Made by a program: the position numbers and the translations under genes. This document shows positions 33,663 to 41,810 of a DNA stretch of 64,000 bases, piece by piece. Source of the DNA: Alistipes sp. (lineage in GTDB: Bacteria; Bacteroidota; Bacteroidia; Bacteroidales; Rikenellaceae); NCBI GenBank assembly GCA_022767745.1, contig JALENN010000005.1, forward strand, positions 248,001 to 312,000, given 5' to 3'. Position 1 is the stretch's first letter, and every line of letters starts with the position of its first letter. The notes under the pieces are model-generated. The model did not search any database, had not been told where the DNA came from, and was given only the letters and a program-made list of their open reading frames with translations.

Positions 33663-35183
33663 ATGATACGTTTTACAGCTATCGGCCTCCTTGCCTCGGT
33701 GATGGCGGGATGCTGCGGCCGTGGCCCCGAGAGCCTCGTGCCCGATACTCCCTCGGCTGCGCCCGATTACCTCTGCACATGGAACCTGCAGGGGTACGTG
33801 ACCAGTTACGTGAGCAACGAAATGATGCGCTATGCCATGAACGAGGAGAATATCTTCGGCGACGGCGAGTACTGCAACTGGGCGTCGCTCTATGAGCCCA
33901 TACGCGGCGACCTCTACTTCGTGATGGACGACTCGTGGGATATCCCACAGGACGAGAACGCGGCGGGCGGCAATCCCTATCTCGGTACCACGGAGTTGAG
34001 CGAGGACCGTTTCCCCTCGTTCCGCGGCGAGCCTGCCGAGCGCCTCAAGGCTCTCACGAAGCGTCTGAAACGCATGGGGTGGAAGGGCGCCGGCGGCTGG
34101 ATATGTGCCCAGAAGCCCGAGGCCTATGCCTCGATGAGCGAGGAGGAGTATTGGACCGACAGGTTGAAGGATGCTGCCGAGGCCGGTTTCTCGTACTGGA
34201 AGGTCGACTGGGGCCGTGATGCCACCAACGACGCATGGCGTCAGATGCTGACGCGGCTGGGGCACGAGCATGCGCCCGGACTGTGGATCGAGCACGCGAT
34301 GAAGAACGATTATGTGGTCTTCAGCGATGCCTTCCGCACCTACGACGTCGAGAATGTCATTGCCCAGCCCGTCACCATACAGCGTGTGGCCAACTTGCTG
34401 CCGTACAAGGCGCAGGAGGGGGCGCGCGGTATAATCAACTGCGAGGACGAACCCTACATCGCCGTCGGTTTGGGGTGCGCCATCGGCGTGATGCGCCATC
34501 CCTTTGCTGGCAACCTGCCCGACGGCCGTCAGGACGACGCCTTCCCGCCCGTGGGCCACAACTACAAGCGGTGCCTTGACGAGGTGGTGCGCGGCGTGCG
34601 CTGGCACCGCATAGCCGAGCCGTTCGCCGTGGATGGCGATTGTGCCGTCGACACGGTGCGTCTGGCCGATTCGTGGGAGCTGCACGAGAACGAGACGTGG
34701 AACAAGGGCCGTCAGGTAGGTACCGTGTTGCGCGAGAGCGCTCCGGCGCGTGTGAGCCGCCGCATGCCTCTGCCCGAGGTTGCCGACACGTCGGCGTCGC
34801 GACCCTTTGTGCTGGCGTCGCGTTATCCGAACGATGCGGTTGCCGTGGCTGCCATAGGACGCGCCATAGGCCGTGAGTATGTCACGCGTGCCGCGGCCGT
34901 TACGGTCGAGGGCAGCGACTGGGAGGCTCCCGTGGGTCTGTTCGGCCGTTTCGGCGAGGTGACCGTCGTATATCCCGATGCGGTGGATGCCGCTGCGGTA
35001 GAGGTGTGGGGGCAGGATCTGGCGGGTGATACGCCTGTGGAGATCACCTCCGAGGTGCGCATCGAGGGCAACCGTCTGGTCGTACCCGGTGAGGTTATCG
35101 ACCGCGTGGGTCTGATGTGTGCCAGCGAGGGCGACCTTTCGGCCCCGGGTATGGTGCTCAAGGTACGGTTGTCGGCTAAATAG
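33663..35183 (+). CDS. Putative clan GH-D (GH27/GH36-like) glycosidase lipoprotein
   Basis: A 506-residue exported protein with lipobox VMAGC (C17). An earlier GTG at 33636 would add nine residues before the signal, so the ATG at 33663 is used. VMDDSWD resembles the substrate-binding DD-W of alpha-galactosidases. YWKVDWG gives a nucleophile-like aspartate, and VFSDAFRTYDV a possible acid/base region; the C-terminal part (about 370-506) is probably a beta domain. The match is partial, so alpha-galactosidase is only the best guess and another TIM-barrel hydrolase is possible. It is 35 bp before the GH43 gene. Confidence 0.6.
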   Translation: MIRFTAIGLLASVMAGCCGRGPESLVPDTPSAAPDYLCTWNLQGYVTSYVSNEMMRYAMNEENIFGDGEYCNWASLYEPIRGDLYFVMDDSWDIPQDENAAGGNPYLGTTELSEDRFPSFRGEPAERLKALTKRLKRMGWKGAGGWICAQKPEAYASMSEEEYWTDRLKDAAEAGFSYWKVDWGRDATNDAWRQMLTRLGHEHAPGLWIEHAMKNDYVVFSDAFRTYDVENVIAQPVTIQRVANLLPYKAQEGARGIINCEDEPYIAVGLGCAIGVMRHPFAGNLPDGRQDDAFPPVGHNYKRCLDEVVRGVRWHRIAEPFAVDGDCAVDTVRLADSWELHENETWNKGRQVGTVLRESAPARVSRRMPLPEVADTSASRPFVLASRYPNDAVAVAAIGRAIGREYVTRAAAVTVEGSDWEAPVGLFGRFGEVTVVYPDAVDAAAVEVWGQDLAGDTPVEITSEVRIEGNRLVVPGEVIDRVGLMCASEGDLSAPGMVLKVRLSAK

Positions 35184-35218
35184 TGATAAGTCGTTGTTTG
35201 TTTTATACGGTCTGAACG

Positions 35219-36205
35219 GTGAAAAGCATATTGTTTCTAGTGATGATGTTTGCTGCGGCGGTGCCTTCGGCGCTCGCGCAGCAGCCTGCGGAGGGTGTTG
35301 CCGCCCGCGAAGGACAGCTGTTGCTGGCCGACCCTTTCATACTGGAGAACGACGGCTGGTACTATATCTACGGTACGCATGCCGATGACGGCATTGTGGT
35401 CTACCGCTCTCGCGACATGCGGCACTGGAGCGACCGTTGCGGCAACGCACGCAACGCGCTGGCGCTGCATAAGGACGACGTGTGGGGTGACCGCTTCTTC
35501 TGGGCACCCGAGGTATACAAGCTAGGGGAGGGGCGCTACCTCATGACCTACAGCGCCGAGGAGCACATCTGCTATGCCGAGTCGGATTCGCCGTGCGGCC
35601 CCTTTGTGCAGCGCGAGCAACGCCCCTACCTCGATGAAAAGGGTATCGACTCGTCGATCTTCTTCGACGACGACGGCACGCCCTATATGTTTTGGGTGCG
35701 TTTCACGGCCGGCAATGTGATATGGGTGGCGGAGATGACGCACGACCTGCACGAGGTCAGGCTTGAGACGGCGCGTCGCCTCATCGATGCGCGTGACGGT
35801 ACGTGGGAGCGTGTGCAGGCGCGTGTCGCCGAGGGACCGATGGTCGTAAAACATAAGGGGAAGTACTACCTTACGTACAGTTGCAACGACTACCAGAGCA
35901 AGGATTACGCAGTGGGCGTAGCCGTGGCCGACAACGTGATGGGACCGTACGTGCGTTGCGAGGGCAATCCCATACTGCACCGTCATGCCGGATATGTCGG
36001 CACGGGGCACCATGCGCTGCTGCGGGTGCGTGGCGGCAGGTACTACATAGTTTACCACGCCCATAACAGCGGGGCGAAGATACATCCGCGGCAGACGCTC
36101 ATTGCGCCGTTGGAGTTCCGTCGCGACCGTTCGGCCGGCGGCGACGTGTGGCGGATGGAGGTGTCGGAGAAGATAATCGTCCCGATGGTCGACAAGCAGC
36201 TTTAA
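35219..36205 (+). CDS. GH43-family glycoside hydrolase, secreted
   Basis: A 328-residue five-bladed beta-propeller enzyme with a signal peptide (KSILFLVMMFAAAVPSALAQ). The catalytic trio of GH43 is visible: base D in LLADPFI, pKa-modulating D in SIFFDDDG and acid E in VAEGPMV. Typical activities are alpha-L-arabinofuranosidase, beta-xylosidase or galactan hydrolases. The start is taken as GTG at 35219, because it gives a complete signal peptide. It is the last gene of the cluster and ends at a strong terminator. Confidence 0.88.
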   Translation: MKSILFLVMMFAAAVPSALAQQPAEGVAAREGQLLLADPFILENDGWYYIYGTHADDGIVVYRSRDMRHWSDRCGNARNALALHKDDVWGDRFFWAPEVYKLGEGRYLMTYSAEEHICYAESDSPCGPFVQREQRPYLDEKGIDSSIFFDDDGTPYMFWVRFTAGNVIWVAEMTHDLHEVRLETARRLIDARDGTWERVQARVAEGPMVVKHKGKYYLTYSCNDYQSKDYAVGVAVADNVMGPYVRCEGNPILHRHAGYVGTGHHALLRVRGGRYYIVYHAHNSGAKIHPRQTLIAPLEFRRDRSAGGDVWRMEVSEKIIVPMVDKQL

Positions 36206-36258
36206 TCGGCTTTTACGGCCGTTTGGCCGTCGTGGTATATAAGTTATGGCAAAAAATG

Positions 36259-36285
36259 AAAGAGCCCCTGAAAAGGGCTCTTTTT
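36259..36285 (+). terminator. Rho-independent terminator of the cluster ending in GH43
   Basis: Nine-base perfect arms (36259-36267 and 36275-36283) with a seven-base loop are followed by a T-run. The A-rich left side could also end transcription arriving on the minus strand. Confidence 0.9.
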
Positions 36286-36309
36286 CGTTATTGCCGGCGG
36301 GCGGACGTG

Positions 36310-36732
36310 TCACTTCTCATCGACGCCTTCGTGTGCCAGAACTATTGTTTCGAAGTCGGTGTCTGCACTATCTCCCGCCGTGACATTCTTGGGCCATGCG
36401 TTTATGGCTCGCCAACGTGTTACGGGGTCCTGATTCTCGTCGAGTAGTTCGATTGTGATGTTCCTGCGTTGGACATTGGCGTGTATGGATTTGTCGTACC
36501 ACTCGGTTATGGCCTGAACATTGTCCGCGCGGCACCGTTTTAGGGTGATGTCGCCCGATCTGCGTAAGCCGCCAATCTTTAAGCGTATGTTTATCACGCT
36601 GTCGCCGCAGCGGTATGAGATATCGTCACACTCGAGGTCGAGCCCGCTTACTGCGGAGCATGATATGATGGCCGTGTCGGGTATCGTCACGCGGAAGCAG
36701 AGCGTGGGGATGGTGCCTGAGGTCGGTTTCAT
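36310..36732 (-). CDS. Orphan phage tail-tube-like (T4 gp19 family) protein
   Basis: A 140-residue protein resembling the gp19-type tail-tube family of phages and contractile injection systems. Matching parts are VSGLDLE, ITLKR, EWYDKSI, RRNITIELLDE followed by WRAINAWP, and the final ETIVLAHEGV. An upstream in-frame ATG at 36759 would start inside the der terminator, so 36732 is used. No sheath, baseplate, spike or ATPase gene lies nearby. It may be a remnant, a recruited small structural protein, or part of a dispersed system. It has two or three cysteines, unusual for a tube protein. Confidence 0.7.
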   Translation of the reverse strand: MKPTSGTIPTLCFRVTIPDTAIISCSAVSGLDLECDDISYRCGDSVINIRLKIGGLRRSGDITLKRCRADNVQAITEWYDKSIHANVQRRNITIELLDENQDPVTRWRAINAWPKNVTAGDSADTDFETIVLAHEGVDEK

Positions 36733-36742
36733 GGCGTAATGG

Positions 36743-36778
36743 TAAAAGCAATGGTGCACCGTCGCGGCGCACCATTGC
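36743..36778 (-). terminator. Terminator of der on the minus strand
   Basis: Arms of ten perfect bases (36748-36757 and 36769-36778) extend inward with one mismatch. On the minus strand TTTTA follows the hairpin. It lies just before the orphan tail-tube gene, so that gene may need its own promoter or read-through. Confidence 0.8.
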
Positions 36779-36784
36779 GTGAGG

Positions 36785-38089
36785 TTATTTCTGGCGGAAA
36801 TATATCTGCATCGGTACTCCCGAGAAGTCCCAGTGCTCGCGTATCTTGTTCTCGAGATAGCGGCGGTAGGGCTCCTTGATATACTGCGGCAGGTTGACGA
36901 AGAAGGCGAACTGCGGCGTCGGCGTCGGCAACTGCGTGGCGTACTTTATGCGTATGTACTTGCCCTTGGTTGATGCGGGAGGGTAGTCCTCGATGATGGG
37001 CAGGATGTAGTCGTTGAGTTCCGAGGTGGGAATGCGGCGGCGGCGCGAGTTGTATACGCGGATGGCCTGCTGCAGTACCTCGAGTATGCGCTGCTTGTTG
37101 AGCGCCGAGGTGAAGACGATGGGAATGTCGTTGAACGGCGCGAGTTTCTTCTCGAGGAAGGCACGCCACTCCTTCATGGTGTTGCTCTCCTTCTCCACCA
37201 GGTCCCACTTGTTGACCACGATGACGCAGCCCTTGCGGTTGCGTACGATGAGGTTGTGGATGTTCAGGTCCTGCGACTCGAGTCCCTGCTGCGCGTCGAG
37301 CATGAGGATGCAGACGTCGGAGTTCTCTATGGCACGGATCGAACGCATCACCGAGTAGAACTCCAGGTCCTCCATCTCGCGTCCCTTCTTGCGCATGCCG
37401 GCCGTGTCGACCAGGTAGAAGTCCATGCCGTACTTGTTGTACCGCGTGTGGATCGAGTCGCGCGTGGTGCCGGCGATGTCGGTCACGATGTTGCGCTCCT
37501 CGCCCAGCAGGGCGTTGGTCATCGACGACTTGCCGACGTTGGGACGTCCCACGATGGTTATGCGTGGCAGGTCGTCCTCCTCCTCAGCGCGCGTATCCTC
37601 GGGCAGGGCGGCGAGAATGGCATCCATAAGGTCGCCCGTACCGCTTCCCGACATCGAACTGATGCAGTAGGGGTCGCCTAGGCCCATGGCGTAGAACTCG
37701 TGCGAGAGATATATCAGATCGTAGTTGTCGACCTTGTTGCACACGACAATAACGCGTTTGCGCGAGCGGCGCAGCACGTCGGCCATCATCATGTCGAGGT
37801 CGGTGATGCCCGTGTTGACCTCGACCATGAAGAGGATAAGGTCGGCCTCTTCGATGGCCAGCATCACCTGGCGGCGTATGTCGTCCTCGAAGATATCGTC
37901 GCTGTTGACGGCGTAACCGCCCGTGTCGATTACCGAGAACTCCTTGCCGTTCCAGTCGGTTTTGCCGTAATGGCGGTCGCGCGTGGTTCCGGCCGTGGCG
38001 TCCACTATGGCCTGGCGTTGTCCCACCAGACGGTTGAAGAGGGTCGATTTGCCCACGTTGGGGCGCCCTACGATAGCTACTAAACTCAT
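36785..38089 (-). CDS. der: Ribosome-assembly GTPase Der (EngA)
   Basis: A 434-residue protein with two tandem GTPase domains, each with P-loop GRPNVGKS (first at 8-15) and DTAG/DTGG switch II ([19 protein letters not shown]), and NKxD motifs ([16 protein letters not shown]). A C-terminal KH-like domain (about 350-434) follows. Der acts in 50S ribosomal subunit assembly. The in-frame ATG at 38143 is rejected because it lies within and upstream of the promoter; the ATG at 38089 starts [15 protein letters not shown]. Two repeated promoter copies precede it. Confidence 0.96.
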   Translation of the reverse strand: MSLVAIVGRPNVGKSTLFNRLVGQRQAIVDATAGTTRDRHYGKTDWNGKEFSVIDTGGYAVNSDDIFEDDIRRQVMLAIEEADLILFMVEVNTGITDLDMMMADVLRRSRKRVIVVCNKVDNYDLIYLSHEFYAMGLGDPYCISSMSGSGTGDLMDAILAALPEDTRAEEEDDLPRITIVGRPNVGKSSMTNALLGEERNIVTDIAGTTRDSIHTRYNKYGMDFYLVDTAGMRKKGREMEDLEFYSVMRSIRAIENSDVCILMLDAQQGLESQDLNIHNLIVRNRKGCVIVVNKWDLVEKESNTMKEWRAFLEKKLAPFNDIPIVFTSALNKQRILEVLQQAIRVYNSRRRRIPTSELNDYILPIIEDYPPASTKGKYIRIKYATQLPTPTPQFAFFVNLPQYIKEPYRRYLENKIREHWDFSGVPMQIYFRQK

Positions 38090-38112
38090 TGTGCGATCAC
38101 TTTTTGTGGGTG

Positions 38113-38279
38113 CAAAGATAGTGAAAGCCGAGCGCAGAGACAAATCTATGCACAGTTTTATGAGATTTGACCCTTTTTCGGTGTTTGCATGGCGCTCGAT
38201 TTATCTGAAACCGGTCTGTCCGTGATGAAAGGTTTTGTATTTTGCTATGCCGAGGCGCATCCTATCTAAGCGCGTAGCG
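38113..38279 (-). repeat. Promoter-bearing repeat, copy 1 (der promoter)
   Basis: On the minus strand this carries TTTG (38141-38144), a 20-base spacer and TATCTTTG (38113-38120), a perfect promoter 24 bp upstream of der. The same spacer, and most of about 167 bp, is repeated in tandem as copy 2. The conserved spacer shows recent duplication, not just promoter convergence. Confidence 0.8.
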
Positions 38280-38447
38280 CAAAGATAGTGAAAGCCGAGC
38301 GCAGAGACAAACCTATGTACAGTTTTATTAAATTTGGTACGTTTTCGGATTTTGCAAGGTGTTCGTTTTATCTGAAAACTGTCTGCCCGGGATGAATAGT
38401 TTGGGATATTGTCATGCTGGGGCGCGTACTGTCTGGGCGCGTGACGC
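38280..38447 (-). repeat. Promoter-bearing repeat, copy 2
   Basis: A tandem copy of 38113-38279 in the same orientation, with TTTG at 38308-38311, a 20-base spacer and TATCTTTG at 38280-38287. The first 30 or so bases are identical and the rest diverges moderately. It could act as a second promoter for der. No terminal inverted repeats or target duplications are seen. Confidence 0.78.
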
Positions 38448-38530
38448 TATGCTGAAAAACGGCCGTGCTTCATTTTGTCTCGTGCGGCATACTCCGGCGT
38501 TATGACCTGTCGGTGAAGTAGCCTGCAATT

Positions 38531-39763
38531 TTAACGTCCCCTGTAGTCCTTTGGCAGGACATTGTACTGTTTCTTGAAGCACGACGAGAAATACGAGGGC
38601 GAGTTGAAACCGACGAGCAAGCAGATGTCCGATATGGTGTACTTGTTCTGCTGCAACAGGTCGGCCGCGTATGACAGGCGCCGCTGGCGCAGGTACTCGT
38701 TGGGGTTCACGCCGTAGATGCGTTTCATGCTGCGGAAGAGGGTAGAGCGGCTCATGCACATGGCCTCGGCTATGTCGTCGACCGATAGATCGACGTTGTG
38801 CATATGTTCCGCCACAAACTCCTCGATACGCTGTCCCAGTTCGCGATCTCCGGCCGATGTCGACATGTCGGTGTGTGCGGTCTCTTCTACGTCGTGTGCT
38901 ACATCTTCGTTCGGTGCTGCAATCGGCGCTGTTCCCGTTTGGGGCATGTCGTATGCTGTGTCCTCCGTAACAGTGGCGATCTCCTCTGGCATTATAACTG
39001 CTGCTGTCGTTGCAGCTGCGTCTGCCGGTGTATTCTGCACAGAGCGCATGGGGACTGCAACGGCTTTATCGGCGGTCTTTGGCGAGTTATTTTTGCTGCG
39101 GGTAGGAGTTTGTGCCGCAATGTCGTTAGCGGCTTGTGTTGCAACCTTTATCTGTTCCTCACGTTGTGTGGCGTTTTCATTGTTTGACGTAGTGCTACCG
39201 ACGTTGTTATTCTCCACGGCTGTCGACGATTTTTCGTCTGCAGCACATTTCGGAGCGTTTTGTTTCGGTTCCGGATTGCTGTTCGCTGTCGGATTCTCTT
39301 CAGCAGTTACGTTTCCGTTGTCATCCGATACTGTGGCCGTGTTCGGAACGGCCGGTGCAGTTGTCTCTTTTGGCGTAGAGGCAGCCGTGTTTGTCTCCGG
39401 GTATGATTTTGTATTGCTGCCTGCTGTGTTGCCAGCGAGTTTTTCGGCAGCTTTGCTATTGTGTCGTTTGGCAAATACAACGGCCGAGGTTATTAGAATT
39501 ACCGTAGCAATGATGCTTATGAGCAGAACCTTATTTTCGGGGATGCGGATGCGTATAACTAGAAAACGGTCTCCGGCATTGACATTCGGAGCGACGGCCG
39601 CCTGTGCTGCGATAGCGGCAGTGGACATCATGTCACTGCAACCTTCCGCTGTAGCTGCAGCGTCGGGCGTTGCGCTGTCAGCCGCGTTGCACGTGGAGAT
39701 GCGCGCCATTAGCGAGAAAAGGATAATGACGGCAAAAGTGCACAGGGCGGTGATGCGTTTCAT
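38531..39763 (-). CDS. Membrane-anchored AraC-family transcriptional regulator
   Basis: A 410-residue protein: signal peptide (about 1-27), short periplasmic part (28-78), transmembrane helix (79-97), a long Ala/Thr/Asn/Pro-rich disordered linker (about 100-300), then an AraC helix-turn-helix domain (about 305-410) containing MCMSRSTLFRSMKRIYG and NSPSYFSSCFKKQYNVLP. It has no sensor or kinase domain like the hybrid two-component regulators of polysaccharide loci. It follows the SusCD genes on the same strand but has its own promoter near 39787-39815 and sits past their terminator. It is AT-richer than housekeeping neighbours. Regulation of the SusCD genes is a guess. Confidence 0.85.
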   Translation of the reverse strand: MKRITALCTFAVIILFSLMARISTCNAADSATPDAAATAEGCSDMMSTAAIAAQAAVAPNVNAGDRFLVIRIRIPENKVLLISIIATVILITSAVVFAKRHNSKAAEKLAGNTAGSNTKSYPETNTAASTPKETTAPAVPNTATVSDDNGNVTAEENPTANSNPEPKQNAPKCAADEKSSTAVENNNVGSTTSNNENATQREEQIKVATQAANDIAAQTPTRSKNNSPKTADKAVAVPMRSVQNTPADAAATTAAVIMPEEIATVTEDTAYDMPQTGTAPIAAPNEDVAHDVEETAHTDMSTSAGDRELGQRIEEFVAEHMHNVDLSVDDIAEAMCMSRSTLFRSMKRIYGVNPNEYLRQRRLSYAADLLQQNKYTISDICLLVGFNSPSYFSSCFKKQYNVLPKDYRGR

Positions 39764-39786
39764 GGTTTTTCGTTAGCGGTTTAACA

Positions 39787-39817
39787 CAAATGTAAGCATA
39801 TCGAGATGATTTTGCAA
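39787..39817 (-). promoter_or_regulatory. Promoter of the membrane-anchored AraC gene
   Basis: TACATTTG on the minus strand (39787-39794) matches the -7 consensus, and TTG lies 20 bases upstream. The predicted leader is about 15 bases. Confidence 0.6.
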
Positions 39818-40108
39818 CTTTTGATGCAAAATTTCAATATTTGACCACTTGTGCAACCATTTGGATTATACGCTAACACTATGTTTTGCAACATTTGTGT
39901 CACTGTAGTGTTTGCGGCCCGCGTGGCGTTAATCCGCTGTTCTTGCTTTTGTGTCCTGTCTTGTCTCTAATTGTTCAGCGCTGTCGGTGTCACCTTTTAT
40001 GACGCTTAGATGCATGGTGAAATGTATGGTTTTACGTGAGGAGTGTAATATTTGAGTGTATCACATGTGTCGTTGGTATTTAGGTGCTGCTGTGTATGGA
40101 ATAAAAAA
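39818..40108. other. AT-rich intergenic stretch between the AraC gene and the SusCD operon
   Basis: About 290 bases with no ORF that shows family features. It begins with AT-rich sequence near the AraC promoter and ends at the SusCD operon terminator. I see no further feature. Confidence 0.4.
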
Positions 40109-40136
40109 ACAGGTTGCACCACTTGGTGCAACCTGT
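40100..40136 (-). terminator. Terminator of the SusC-SusD-DUF1735 operon
   Basis: A 12-bp perfect stem (40109-40120 and 40125-40136) with a four-base loop is followed on the minus strand by a run of seven T. It lies about 130 bp after the last lipoprotein gene. The plus-strand side also has a T-run, so it may act in both directions. Confidence 0.9.
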
Positions 40137-40269
40137 CGGTTTTTAGCTTTTCAGTTTTGAAGATATCCTGTCCGTGTGGCTGTACAAAGTCCTTACTTGT
40201 TACCGTATCTGAGGTAACTCGTAATTGTTTTGTTCGCTCTCTCCTGCATTCAGATCTTCATTTTATAAC

Positions 40270-41790
40270 TTACTCGGCGGGAGTCTCGGGGTTTTCACCG
40301 GGGTTCTCCTCAGGATTTTCGGGCTCCTCCGGCTGCTCGGCAACCTTGGGCGTCCATACGCACATATCGGCAATTGATACGGCGTTGCCACGGCCTGAAG
40401 CTCCGAAGTAGAACAGCAGGTAGCGCGTGTTCGTGGTCGGAACGGGGAATACTCTCACGCGGTCGCTTGACCCCTCGAAATCGAGCTTGCCAAGGTAGGT
40501 GAGGTTCGTGTACTTGATGTTCTCCTTATCACTGTAGTCTAAAGACTCGGCTGCGTAGCACTCGACGTTGGCAAGGTCGGTAACCATGCTGTCGTTACGA
40601 CGCCAGATCTCAACCATCGTTACGGTCTGCTCCGAACCAAGGTCGAGAGCCGCATTGAACGGCAACGAAGTAGTACCGTAGCCGCCACCCCAGCTGTTCT
40701 CCCACTTGTTCGTAACGTTTCCGTCTATAGCCTGAGCTGCGGGGTCAGAGTTCTGCTGAGACTCGGGAACAAACGTCATGTCAGCCTGAGGAACTACGGT
40801 CGCATATTCAGCCAAAGCTGTTGCGGATGAATTCGTGCTGGCAACGTCTACGCCGGGCCAGTAATCGAAGCGAATTGTTGCTTCCAGATCTCCGGTGTTC
40901 GTCTCAATCGGTGCTCCGTTGAGTGAGGCATTTCCGAACTTAACATTGAAATAGTAGGTTCCGTAAGGAGTTCCCTCGGGCATGTTAACGGTGTAGCTCA
41001 TCGAGTTTATACCCGGCTCGAGTGTCTTGACGTCAGCGTTGGTGATGGCCTCCAGCGGCAGTGCGCGACGGAGAACCTTGCCCTCGAGAGAGCTGCCGAT
41101 AGCCTTCGATGAAGTGCCGTTGTCAGCCTCTACCGATGCCGACTCGAACTCGATATCCCAGGCAACGTCGAAGTCGTTGTCGAACGGTACCGAAACAGTG
41201 AGATCCATGCTCTTACCCTTGAACGTTTCGTTGCCGCTAATGCTGAACTGCAGTACAGGGTCCGAAACAACTACGCGGCGAAGAATATAGTATTTCTCGC
41301 TGTTGACAGTGGTCTCGCCTTTCTGAACGAGTTTGAGTGCTACGTAGTATGATTTTCCGGTGTGAGGAGTATCAATTTCCTCGATCTTGTTACGGATCTC
41401 GACAATCTTGTCGGCTTCAAACTCTACGTTGATAATCTTGTAACCCTCGTTGGGCGCGAAATTCACGTCTGTAGGGATGGTGTAGTACGAGGGATCAAGG
41501 AGAACGTAATTGCCATTTATTGCAGTGAGTTCCTCCTGCGTCATGGTAGCTATTGAAGTAGCGGCCTCCAGTGACGGATCTCCTCCCGAACGTATTATGG
41601 TGAATGACGATTTCATACCCAATCCCACATCGAAGAGCTCCATGTCGCCCGTGGGAGCATCCTTGATGCTGACTACGCGCTTGTACTCGTCGGGAATCAG
41701 GTTATCCAACTCGTATTCCGAGTTGTCGCACGCAGCAAACGTAAGCATTGCAGCCGCGACGATACCTGTTTTTATCAGTATATGTTTCAT
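40270..41790 (-). CDS. DUF1735/discoidin surface lipoprotein (SusE-position)
   Basis: A 506-residue lipoprotein (lipobox FAAC, C21). The N-terminal portion (about 35-200) resembles the DUF1735 domain of Bacteroidetes glycan-binding lipoproteins. The C-terminal domain (about 330-480), with DLGSEQTVTMVEIWRRN, resembles an F5/8 type C (discoidin) carbohydrate-binding domain. The tail is a Pro/Glu-rich repeat. It is third in the SusC-SusD operon, where surface glycan-binding proteins usually sit. The ligand is unknown and no enzyme gene accompanies it. Confidence 0.83.
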   Translation of the reverse strand: MKHILIKTGIVAAAMLTFAACDNSEYELDNLIPDEYKRVVSIKDAPTGDMELFDVGLGMKSSFTIIRSGGDPSLEAATSIATMTQEELTAINGNYVLLDPSYYTIPTDVNFAPNEGYKIINVEFEADKIVEIRNKIEEIDTPHTGKSYYVALKLVQKGETTVNSEKYYILRRVVVSDPVLQFSISGNETFKGKSMDLTVSVPFDNDFDVAWDIEFESASVEADNGTSSKAIGSSLEGKVLRRALPLEAITNADVKTLEPGINSMSYTVNMPEGTPYGTYYFNVKFGNASLNGAPIETNTGDLEATIRFDYWPGVDVASTNSSATALAEYATVVPQADMTFVPESQQNSDPAAQAIDGNVTNKWENSWGGGYGTTSLPFNAALDLGSEQTVTMVEIWRRNDSMVTDLANVECYAAESLDYSDKENIKYTNLTYLGKLDFEGSSDRVRVFPVPTTNTRYLLFYFGASGRGNAVSIADMCVWTPKVAEQPEEPENPEENPGENPETPAE

Positions 41791-41810
41791 ATTCTATTCT
41801 TTGCTAACTG

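Noticed and set aside
38113..38447. Repeat as a miniature transposon
   Set aside because: No terminal inverted repeats or target-site duplications are visible. I keep only the description as a promoter-bearing repeat.
40052..40411. Small plus-strand frame over the SusCD operon terminator
   Set aside because: It spans the terminator hairpin and the 3' end of the lipoprotein gene on the opposite strand. No features support it.
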